In this document: piece after piece, positions 23,888 to 61,560 of the stretch
Layout of the letters: every line of letters starts with the position of its first letter
Position numbering within the stretch: the stretch's first letter is position 1
Source of the DNA: Seriola aureovittata
Lineage: Eukaryota; Chordata; Actinopteri; Carangiformes; Carangidae
Length of the DNA stretch: 64,000 bases
Assembly: GCF_021018895.1 (NCBI RefSeq)
Contig: NC_079371.1
Coordinates: 14,812,001 to 14,876,000 of the forward strand
Reading direction: 5' to 3'
Notes under the pieces: model-generated
Database searches by the model: none
What the model saw: the letters and a program-made list of their open reading frames with translations, nothing else
What the model was told of the DNA's origin: nothing
Program-made: the position numbers and the translations under genes

Positions 23888-25729
23888 TTTATGTTATGTA
23901 ATTTGTCATCTGTCTATATATTTCATTTGAGATTGTGTATGTGTGTGGTCACATACTTGCCCTCAGTTAAATGCATTAGTTCCTTTTCCCATGTTACAGT
24001 GCATTTGTGTGAGAGCATAACCATATTGGTTTCCTGTGTTTATTATTGCATAAACATTTGTCTTTTAATAAAACCATATGAATATACAATCCTTCCCACT
24101 CACTTATCAAGAAGCACAAGACATATTTAGTACATGTAAATGATTTACATGCATTTTTATTTTATTATTTTTCATTTATTAAGTCACTGTCAGTCTGTGC
24201 AGACTACACTTAAGTCAATAGTAACACTTAGAGTCATTCACCTTAATGTTGAGAAGTATGATATCCTCCACAGTAAATGGAGCATCACTCATTTACAACT
24301 GTGCTACTTTATTACTGACCATCTGTTTTCTTTCACCAACATCTCATTAGTTGTTCCTAATGGAAAACAATGGTGAGTGTTACTGCATCTGTATATATAA
24401 TCAAAGACATGCACGTACACACGCACGCACATGTAGGCGTACATGAACACACTAACCCACAACCCGAAACATATGTCTTGGTAATGGATTCTGAGGACTG
24501 TAATGGATTGTAATGACTGCTGAGTGCTGTGTTTTGCACAGGATGTAAATGTTGCTCTACTTTCGGGAGCTTTCTGCAGGAGAATGCTGTTTCATGTTTT
24601 TCGAGAGACAACAAAGGGTTGCATGGTTCTGTGGTTTTGAGAAGCTTGAGGGGTTCATCCCATGACTAGTTAATCTTCATGTCTGTGTGTAACTGAAGTG
24701 ACAACCCAATGGCTGGTGGACACAACAGGGATGAAATATTAAGTGATTAACTTTTATGAGCTCCTAGACGGCTCCCTTTCCTGGTCTCTTATCTCACAGC
24801 ACATGAACGACGTAAATGAGCTTCATTTTGCCCCATGTAGATCTTCCAGTAAGTGGCTGGGTGAAAAGAGCCCAGTTTTGGGTATTGAGATGAAAGGCAG
24901 GCAGAAACGAACTTGGAACAGCGGCTCTTTACTAGACATGGTCTGAGCCCAGAGATGAGTAATGAGGTTTTTTGCCTGTCAGCTGGGACTCACTGCCTGA
25001 ACTGTGAATATGTGGTGCTCATTCTGCGATCATTTTCTTTATTTCTTTTTCTTTCTTTTTTTTTTTACCAACCACATGTGTCTTTTTTAGAAATAAACAG
25101 ATGAGGAATATCTGCTCTTCTTCAGCCCAATGAGTAATCATCCATAATGTCACAAATACAAAATAATTTATTTGAATATGTTTATGCAGAGTCAGGAAAT
25201 GGCTTAATCTAACTCTCTCAAATCACATCAATGTTGAGATAAGCTCTGCACGGTGTGAAATTAGCTACAGATTAGTCAAGGATACAGGAAATAACACATT
25301 TTCACTCACTCATTCATTCATTCATTCAGTCCACAGTTAATGTATCTGCTACCTAATGGTTGGTAGGAAGTACGGCCATGTTCTATGATGACTCACTGTA
25401 CTAAATCACTTTACTTGTGTCTCTGCAATACTTCTCAGTGACGTGATTTCTTTAGTAAGGGTTGGTCATAGGCATCTGTATTTTTATTCTAGATTTACTA
25501 TACATAAATGAAAAACAAATAATATGAATTGGTAGTAAATCAGTAAACATGCAGTTAGTGGGGACTGTAAAACTGAAAGGGGCCACAGATGTTGAAAGCA
25601 ACTTTCATGCAGTGTCCATCAAAGCAACATAATCAGACATTTGAATGCTTCATTTATCCTGGTATGATTCAACTGAGCACCAAATACGAGGCTCACTCAC
25701 TTCCTCTGCATTTGCAAAGCAATCTATAG

Positions 25730-25863
<134 letters not shown>

Positions 25864-26092
25864 GTCTTCCTGTTTGTCTTTGTTTTTGTCCTTGACAAAG
25901 AGAGACTGGATAGAGAGGGAAGCGGTCTGGGATGGCGGTTGCTTGGTAACAGTTGTGTGTCTTGACCAGTAGAGGGAAGCTGTGGAATCTTGACGAAGCG
26001 TGTAAATAAAACACACTGAGCGACAGACACAGCCACAGACAGGTACACAGATGCATAAAATATGTAAAGAGGCAAACAGCATGCACTGCTGT

Positions 26093-26093
<1 letters not shown>

Positions 26094-26141
<48 letters not shown>
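26094..26141. repeat. (AC)n microsatellite
   Basis: 48-bp pure AC array, complementary in sense to the TG array 230 bp upstream. Confidence 0.97.
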
Positions 26142-26145
<4 letters not shown>

Positions 26146-27904
26146 ATGATGGATTACCCTCAGTGTGTCAGTCTCGACCTAACCACACCTCTGTTGTGTC
26201 AACATTGCTGCTTCCAGTGTTGCATAAAAAACACACTCACACATGTCCAGTATTAAAACATTTCCTGTCATATATTAAAGTTACACTTCCCAGCAGCTCT
26301 TCATACGGGGAACTTTCATCTGAACAGCTCAGCGCTGCATACTCTATGGTTCCTTGACCAAGTCATGACACCTAACCGCATCCTGTCTCTATTCTGGTGG
26401 CTGTGTCTGCGAATATACACACAGGTCGTGGGCTCACATTGTTGCACAGTGGGTTAATCCTTCCAGTTTGAAATATCTTAATAGTTATGTGTAACATTTT
26501 CATGGTAATAAATGTCTGTTTTTTAATATCTGATGTAGATAGCATTTCTACAGGTTAATCCCATTCCATTCTCTCACCGCTAGGTGTTTCTCTACAGAAA
26601 CATTATCAATGCAAACAAAACAGAGCAAAGCCAAAAAACTATCACAATGATCGTCTTGTATATTTTCGGATGTGAATATGAAACATAAATGAATGAAAAA
26701 ATCTGGGATTATGTCAATTACTACTTTAAATAAAGATAAAGTCAGAAATTAAATTCTCTTGCAGGACTTCCTGATTTATACCATTGACCAGATTTTCCAT
26801 TCCACTGCTGAAAGTTGAAAATATTATCATTATATTAAAACTGTGAGCAAGTCAGAGGTCTTTATTAACAGTATGGCAATAATGAACCATTCAAATTCTA
26901 TTCAACTCTATTCATTGTGCTTTAGTATAAGGAAATGAGGAAACAAATTAGTACTAGCTCCTTTGCACTTTTTTGTGAGGTAAATGTTTTTTCTTTCTAT
27001 CCTCTATCTCTTTATGTTTATCTATTATTAAGTATCTGTATTGATCTGTCTGTCTATGTATCTTTCTGTCAATGAGTTACTGTGGAAATACACAGTGTTT
27101 GTTTTCATGCATGATAGTGAAATGGTGAAATTAAAATGAAGAACTTCGAAGTCTGAAACAAATATTGCAATAGGTAAAAGACAGATTACTTCTTTAGTTT
27201 CATTACACACACGCACACAGAATAAACTCACTTCCTCGTTCTCAGGACTGATTCAGTGATCCCTTTGTATATTTGTTATTGTGCATACTGGAATGACTGA
27301 ACCTATGAATTTGAGATAAGTTTTAAAACACTTTCATTCATTCTGTGAGCCTGTTTATGAGTGAGGTCGCCTGTCACTCACCACACACACAAACTGCTTC
27401 TCTACCACATCTTTTACTTTCCTTCATCTGTCTCAAAAAAGCAGAGATGCACCGAAAGCTGAACCTGACACGTGATACAAGAGAATTAAAGTATATTTTC
27501 ATTGATTGTGTTGCTAAATAAATAATAAAACAAAGGGTTTATCAAATATTTGACAGATATTAAATGACTTTGAAAGTGAAAATGTTAAATGAAAACATGC
27601 ATCAGTAAAACAGTGCAGAATGTAAGAAAACATTGAGTCATACTTAATTATGTTGTCACGCCACAAATGCAGCTTTGATGGACGGTGTTTTCACACACAA
27701 CTTGTTCACATCGACAACATATTAAATATATTTTAACATGCATAAAGTAAGTATTTATTAGCTCACCTCAGTGCTGCTTTTCTTCTTGTGTGACGACTGC
27801 CCTCGCTACTCTGCTCTGCTCCCGGAGTGACAAGAGAAGCACAGTCTCGCTCACGAAGAGTGTGTGTTTGTGTGTCTAATGAGTGTGGAAGTGTGTGTGG
27901 GAAA

Positions 27905-27922
27905 GGAGAGAGAGAGAGAGAG

Positions 27923-27953
<31 letters not shown>
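27905..27953. repeat. compound (GA)n(GT)n microsatellite
   Basis: GA run passing directly into a GT run. Confidence 0.95.
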
Positions 27954-28039
27954 CTGACTGAGCACCAGTGACTTACACAGCTCTCTCCCTCTCTTTTTCT
28001 TTCACTCTCTCTGTGTCTCCTCCTATTATTCTTCTCTAT

Positions 28040-28290
28040 CTCTTTAGGATAATTTGCTTTTGAAATGATTTTAATAGCTCTTCCATTCTATTTTAATGTC
28101 TTCTAACTCTGCGTGTGCGAGCGGTTGCGATATAGTGGGTTCCTCTGAACTAACTGTTGCCTTTGGAGACTGGGCTGCATTACCTGAATAATCCAGCCGT
28201 AATGGAATTGCTGGCAAATAAGTCTGGTTTGTAGCGGGGAGTGACACAGCAAGGAATGGTTTTCATGCATGCATCATTTTTTTTTTTCTC
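28040..28290. promoter_or_regulatory. putative enhancer/CNE block
   Basis: Unique sequence with ATTTTAATAGC, GTGCGAGCGGTTGCGATAT, CCTGAATAATCCAGCCG and the AATGGTTTTCATG core (28255-28267) also found near 11.6 and 15.1 kb. It lies about 4 kb upstream of the dock2 start and 7.6 kb upstream of the hrh2-like gene, so the target is uncertain. Confidence 0.38.
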
Positions 28291-31200
28291 ATGCTGACAC
28301 ACATGCCTCTTCTCTCAAAACTGTATATACTTAATACTTAATAATTGAGGGATTGTTTAGAGCTTCATGGGTGGATGGTTTTTGGGTAAATCTCTGAGAA
28401 CTAGCACCAGTTGGGTTGGAGTGATGTCAATGACCCGATAGGCCACAAAGAATTCTAAATCTATGTCTCTATTTCTGGTGCCGCCTTTTACTCAGACTTT
28501 GTATCTATTTTTCATGTGCTTGGGCCCCTTATGAGGCTTCTCTTTCCTTTCCAGTGTCAATTCATCTTCTGTGCTTCAGGCTAACAGTCATAAGTCATCA
28601 TCACTTCTCTTTTCATACCTTCGTCCATTTTTGCCTCCCTTCCTTTTCCTTATCTGTCTCGTCTCTGTCTGTCTCGGGCTCTGTCTCAGTTTTCATAGCC
28701 TCGTTCATATCTTAGTTGGTGCTGAATTTAATCTTTATTTTTAATCTTTATTTTAGAGACAGTCTCTGCCAACTGCCTCTATGTATTCCTCTGTCACTTT
28801 TTCTTATTTCTTTCAACACACCTTTAAGCTCCACCCTTATTTCTCCTTGTGAGTCACAGCAACAATCACTCGGTTTTGTTCCACTAAACAGAACGATGAG
28901 ATAAGATATCCTTCTTTACATTTCCTTTTTCTGTCCTTCTCGCCTTCCTTCTTCACCGGCCTTCTTTCTCTCACACTAACACACACATTCTGTAACTCAT
29001 TTCAAGTGTAACCTCTTCACATGCACATACTGTACTTGCTAATGTTTCTCAGCTCAACTTTCTGTCAGTGTTAAATCTGTGGTGTGTTCACAAGCTCTGG
29101 TTCCCCTCGGATCTGTAATGAGATTTCCAGAAGACCTTGAGATATTTGAGTTGATGGAGGATACCTGGCACTCCCAACATCAATGGTATCATCAGTCATT
29201 TGGCTGCATATGTGTTACTTTTATAACTAAGGCCATAGTTGGTTGTTCCTTGGCTTCACCGCCTTTGGGCCCCTGTGTTCCCATGCAAGCTAGAAAAATG
29301 AAAGCGGACATTTATTTAAACTGGTAGAAACTCAGTTGGCAGGGGTTCTTCAAATTCCATTAGCATTGTAATATAAATTTTAAGTTAAACCATCAGTCTA
29401 GGTCAACAGTGTGTTTTGAAATATGCCATGTCTTGATAAGATACGATGAGTTAATGCCTGGGGAATAAAACAGAAAATGAAAAATTATTTTAAGACTCTA
29501 CCACCCTCTTTTGGATTTACAAAGTAATGACCATTACCTCTAATGAAATCAGTCATTTGTAACAGAGTCACACTGAAAGCAAATTCAACCAACATATCAA
29601 AGAGGGAGAAAACTGTAGCTATTAAAAAAACAAATGCTTATTAAATAAAAACTAGCAAATAGATATTTTAAACCAGTAAACACATTTGTGTTGATAAAAT
29701 ATGACAATTAAAATTAACAAAATTTTTACCAACATTTAAAAAAAAAAAAAAGTGAAATAGACCGAAGCAAAATAACCTTCTGATACTTACTAGAAATAAT
29801 GTCAAATGCAGTATTTATCTACCAGTGAAATTTTAGTTTTCTTGAATTTAATTTCCATAGCAATGTTTCCATTAATATATTTCAATAGACTGTTTGGCAT
29901 ATTGACCAAGAGTTCCAGTAGTTAGCAGTAGTTATGCTTGCTTTTACCAGCTGATACCAGCATTTCCTTCTAGCTGTAGTCAGGGCCTCTCTGCTGATTG
30001 GCTGACTGTTTTCTAAGTAATGAAAAGCCAGGCCAACTGTAGGTAACAGATTGTGGCCTACTACTACTACTACTACTACTCTGTGGCCAACTATTGTGGC
30101 AGGTTTGCAGCACATACACACAGCCATAATAATTGGTTTCAGTCAAAGTGAAACTCATAAAATGGGAAACTTAAAATAGCAAGATAAAGTGATCCAACAA
30201 GAATAGTGTTAAAAATATTAAAAGATTGTTTGAGAGGCTGAACAATAACACTAATAAAAGTCTTTGAATGAATATATAGGAGATTTCAGGTAAGCACCTG
30301 GTGAAACCAAATCCTGCAAGGTTGGACTGTGGGTCCAGGTCGGCTGTGGCTCAGAGCTGTGACTGTTTAGTTGTGACATGAATTTACAGCAGTCCTAATT
30401 TAGTTTTTAAGGCACAGTTTCTGAATGCGGGCTGTGTGCATTTCTCTGTGGATTGAGCACTTTGATAGGCTATTTTCATAAATAAATTTAACAAAGCCAA
30501 TTTTTTTGTCCCATTATTACTGTTGGATCTGCGATATGATAGATACAAAAGGGTACAATGATTTATAATGAAATTTTTCTTCATCATTTATCATTTTAGG
30601 TGTGGTGAAAAATAGTCTTGTTAATCACCAAGATAATAAAACTCAAACACAACAGTAAAATGCTGATAATATATAAGCTGTATTGTGTATCTGTAAAGTT
30701 TTGATAGCCTCATTGGTTGAAAGCCAACCTGCCTAGCAGCCTTTTATGTTCTAAATGCGATTTTGGATGATCAAATGCCAGTTAGAACAGTCACTTACTG
30801 TGGGAGGACTTAAACTCGAGTCAGACTCTTGCAATTATTTAACACTTAGAATAGGTTTGTAGAATTGATTTAAGAGGATTAGAGATTAAATGGACAACTT
30901 ATTTAATATAGTTAAAGGTGCCCTGTGGCTTTTTCTTGTAAACAAACAAAATTTATGTTCATATTCAGACTAAACATAACTACAACTAATACCTTGTGTG
31001 TATCCCTGAGGTTACAAAATATTATAATCCTGTATTGTTTAATTCATGTTTACTTGCTAGAAGACTTATTCTTCTGGTTCTCTCTGTGTATTACCACATG
31101 TGGATCACAATAATGTGGCAGAATTGTGTAATGTGACTCTTGTGCGAGCATGTATATGCGTCCTTGTGTGCATGCACAAGATAAACAGGGACCAACATAG

Positions 31201-32039
31201 TCAAAGCATAGTACCTTGGGACCATCATGCTAATCACAAAATCTGTCAGGACTGAAGGATGATTTTTAGATGGAGTGTTGGGATCCTAAATGTTGCTCTC
31301 TGATCCATAATAAAGTAAATGAAAATTCAACTTTCCACTTGAACTTATAGAAGTGCAGTTCATAATTAGTCTAGAAAGGTCAATAATATTCAAAAAGCCT
31401 CTCTTTGCTATGGATGGTTGTTATTGTGAGGAGTTTCTCAGAAAGGGGAGCTGATGGTTACCTTGGCAACGCCATCTGAAGGAGGTACAGGGAAAATATT
31501 TGTTTGAAATGCCAAATATGATTAGCAGCCTTTATAAAGAACTTCTGAAACAAACAAATTCATGAATGAATGAGGACCTACCTCAGTTTATATCTTCTCC
31601 TCTCGGTGCTTGAGCTGCTGATAGTCTGCTCAATAAAGAAGCAAACTTTCACCACATACAATTATGACTATACTCTCAAACTGATTTCAGTTTGCTGCAT
31701 GCAGGATCACAGCTGCAGTCCTTCATGTGTCTTTTAACCAACTTTTGCTGAATGTAAAACAAAAAGTAGAAAATACAGATACTGCACACCTGTGGCATAA
31801 TGGCACAATTGTCTCCACAACGAGACAGATTCTTTGGGCTTGAGAGAAAAACAGTGCTGTGTATCAGTTTTGACATTGTGAATAACTTTATATACCTTAG
31901 ATATAACTTTTTTTAGGCTTTACTTGCTATAGATGTATGTTGCTCAGTCATCGTATAGATTAAGTGATCTATTCAAATTCAAATGAACAAAATGGAAACT
32001 TCACACAATGCGCAGGCCTGTGGGTTCTACAGGACTCCA
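28291..32039. other. intergenic upstream of dock2, no gene
   Basis: AT-rich sequence with CT-rich patches (28600-28960), a (CTA)n run at 30060-30080 and A-runs. An 82-codon plus-strand frame at 29079-29327 shows no protein features and is taken as chance. Confidence 0.5.
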
Positions 32040-32271
32040 CCTTGTTGTACTCACCCACTTCCCCTTAACCGCCTGAAGGCAGGAAGAGAGGAGAGGCAGA
32101 AGAGGAAGAGAGTCAAAGGGGGATGGGCTTACTGCTTTCATTAAAGGTTAAAAAAAAATGCAGAAGTGCGAAGTTTAGCAGACACCCTCACAAGGAGAGA
32201 GCGAAAATTTAGGAGTAGAACCAGAGAGACGAGACCCAAAATAAATAATAGTCTGAGGACTACATGCAATC
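32040..32271 (+). promoter_or_regulatory. dock2: dock2 promoter and 5' UTR region (putative)
   Basis: Sequence just upstream of the DOCK2 ATG contains ETS/PU.1-type sites: CACTTCC at 32056-32062 (GGAAGTG on the minus strand) and GAGGAA at 32102-32107, within a purine-rich, TATA-poor stretch. ETS-site, TATA-less promoters are common in leukocyte genes, which fits the haematopoietic expression known for DOCK2. The transcription start cannot be set from sequence. Confidence 0.42.
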
Positions 32272-58415
<26,144 letters not shown>

Positions 58416-58734
58416 GTGTGCACATTTTTCCAGTTTCAGGCCTCAGTGATGAGCTAACTAATAGCGGAATCAACAGTTGAGTGAAGAACCAATTGCGGAT
58501 GTGCACAACCCATTCTGTGTGAAATCCTACAGAGCATTAGTTGCTTCTCACTTAAACGATCTATTATATAGTGAGTAATTCTAGCCCAGCAACAGGAGTG
58601 GCCAGACAACTGCTCACACTGTACTTTGTGACTAGTAAGGGTGTTCTTTGCTCTAAAGGTTTTATCTTGATACAGCATGGTGGATAAAGGGTGCTGCTAA
58701 TACTGCAAGTGAAATGTACCATTCCCTCCGCGGC

Positions 58735-58775
58735 AATCCAGTTAAGCACTCTGGATAAAAGCATCAGCCAAATGG
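58735..58775. repeat. short interspersed-repeat fragment
   Basis: CACTCTGGATAAAAGCATCA followed by GCCAAATGG resembles the end of a common fish interspersed repeat. Only this end is recognisable. Confidence 0.4.
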
Positions 58776-61269
58776 TTAAAGGACATACTGATGTTTTTAT
58801 TTGGTTTACTGACCTATACACATTTTATCAATTTTATCTATATAGAATTGACTTGACCTAACAAGTTACAGAATTACAATCTTTTGAATTTCTAATATTA
58901 ACCCATATTACTGTATTTGTCTGTTTGTTATTAGATTAAAAGGGGAAAGATAAGCCTCCTTAAAATGATCCGCTGCTTCAGCTAGCATTCAAATAACGAA
59001 GACATGGATGTTTGTGTTTTAGTTTGCCAAACAATCTTCCTGAGGGACTATTTTGTGATTAGCTACAGAAAACAATTTGGATATTTGATGGTGTTGCTGT
59101 AATATACAATTACAGTTCTGCTATGTTCACATCCAGTGACATTACAATCAGTGCAATGGACCCCAGTCAGATACCATCTTATTACAATCAGCCCAAGTGG
59201 CACCTATTAACTGATCGAAAAGGTCACTTCAAGTTTCTCTTGTTAAGATAAACAGTCTTGAGGCTAAAATAGCATCGACCTAAACCGATATTTGTTAGTC
59301 ATCTGATGGTTTTCATTTGTCCTTGTGGTGTTGACATTCCCTCTCCACCCATACTGAACAAGTCCAAGAACCTTATTGCAAACAGAGAAATGAGTACACT
59401 GCTCACGCCCCAGTAGGTAATGATGTTGAATATAGAAAAGGATAAGTTTTATCCATATTAATGTCACAGGTGACATCTGTGTATCCATCTACCAAAAGAG
59501 GAGATGTACTATCACCTAATGTTTGTGGCAGATAAGACAGGAAGTGTTTTCAGAACGCTGCAGTCTCACTGTCATTAATGTGTCACTTTTCACAGCATGT
59601 CTACTCTGCTTTTAAATTATTTTCACTAGATTTGGCATAATTGCCAAGGACACATGATTTTTGTCTGTGTGGTACCTTTAAAGTGTGTTACGCATCAATG
59701 ATCGCACACTCTTCACCAATCCGAGTCCACCCCCTCCTCTGTTCAGACCTATTATATCTGTCTAATTTGCTTGTAGTGGGCTGATAAGTGGTGGTTTCCC
59801 CTGCAGAGGATTGCATGGTGATGGATAAAGTGGGCTAATGTTGTGCTGCTGTATAATACAGACTGGATGAGGAGGCCCAGAAATGGGTGTGTGCAGTGCA
59901 AACTGAAGAATTGGAAGTAGACTGTGAGTGAGTGTGGTGGACCAGGTTTAGTTTGTGACAGAAATCGTTCTGAGTGGGTCTAGTGGGTCTGAGACGGCAT
60001 GTGTGCTGGGCTGTGCTAGACAGATTCAGTCTGCATCATTGGCACTGTTCCATTTGTGCATGAATGCATTTTCATACACAACCTGCAAACACATTTATAT
60101 GTATCTGTTTCAGAGTGACTGATGATACTGTATCTTGGTGTGAGTGTATCTGTGCATTTCAGTGTCTGTGCATTGGTGCATGTTTAATAGGTGTGTGCAC
60201 TGGCTGGAATATTGTTTTTGCCCAATGTAGCAATGGGCCCGGTCATCAGTCAGTCGCTGCCAGCCAAGTCGGTAGCCGACCCAGGATACGGTCCTTTGGT
60301 ATTGATCCTGGCTCCAATGATTGATTCCCCAGGGTCTGAAACGACAGGCTCGGCCCTCTGGCTGGCTGTCAACACGCTTAGAGTCACACTCTGTCACCAG
60401 GGAAGGAGGGAGAGAGCGAAGAAAGCAATGAAAGTAACAGGAGAGAGAGAGAGGGATGAGGCCGACAGGTAGAAAAAGAGAGACCATGATAAAGAGAAAA
60501 AGACCAAAGAAATGTAGGCCATCATTCCAAAATGCTACATATCAATTTAGGCAGACAAAGATCTGTCAGTGTGTGATAAACAGATGCCCTACAACCATTT
60601 TGGAAGCAAAGACTTGGAAATGATTTTAACCTGCAGTCTTAGCCCGTAGAGTGTTTTAAATTCATTCAGGTCATATTGAGTGTTTGTCATTTTTGAAATG
60701 GTGAATGTCTCTTTTTAAACACTTCAAATGCAAAGTGACGGAGCAAGGTAGAGGACAGTCCATGGAGATAAGAATAAACAGACGACACGGTGAGAAAAAG
60801 AAAACCAGAGATAACGATTTGCAAAAGAGGGAGGCCGAAAGAGGAGAGGGGAAGATTATTTGGAAAAGAAAATTGGAATAGAGACTATTAAAAGGAGAAA
60901 AAAGAGGGATGACATGATGATTGGTAAACAGAGGGACAGGGGCAAAGGGATAAGTAAATGGATGAGAAAGATGGATGACAGAGAAATGGGGAAGAGACAA
61001 AGGCTGGTTGACAAAGAGGAAACAAGGGATTTGAGAAAGATAAAGAGAGAAGAAAGAACAAGTAGATGGTGGTGCAGAGTGAAAACAAAGCAGCTTGGGG
61101 AGATTGGAAAAATAAGTTTGTGGCAGAAAGGGAGGGGCTGACTGTGTTTTGCTATTAAACAGTCTAAAAGTGATTAAAGTTTAAGACCTGCTCACACTAA
61201 ATCTATTAGCAAACCTGCATGCTGTTGGTCAGTGACACCTGGCCCCTCCTTTGCCCTCCTCTTCCCTCG

Positions 61270-61560
61270 TCCTCCGGCACAGTGCTTATTTATTTATTCG
61301 TTCATCTATATATTGGTCCGTTCCATCTCCATCCCTGCCTCACCAAATAAGCGCTGACATTCGGTCTAATTGAGATGCATTTTAGCATTGGGATGCTAAT
61401 CAAGGAGCTTGTATGCTACTGTGCCATTCGTCCAGGAGGCTGAAATATGCAGCAGCCCTAAATTATATATTTATAATGGCTAATGGCCCCCGGTGTCCTA
61501 TCACTGCTCTGCAATACATATTTAATAACCCTACCTGTCTGTCTGACTGTCTGTCTGAGG
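61270..61560. promoter_or_regulatory. putative intronic enhancer/CNE block
   Basis: Unique, homeodomain/POU-type sequence: GGTCTAATTGAGATGC, an inverted pair TTAGCAT-TGGG-ATGCTAA (61382-61399) containing octamer-like ATGCTAAT (61393-61400), then CTAAATTATATATTTATAATGG and CATATTTAATAACC. It stands out from repeat-rich flanks. In introns of large genes such elements often act on neighbouring developmental genes. Confidence 0.42.

Noticed and set aside
29079..29327. 82-codon plus-strand frame upstream of dock2
   Set aside because: No domain, signal or splice support; length is within chance expectation for a 64-kb window.
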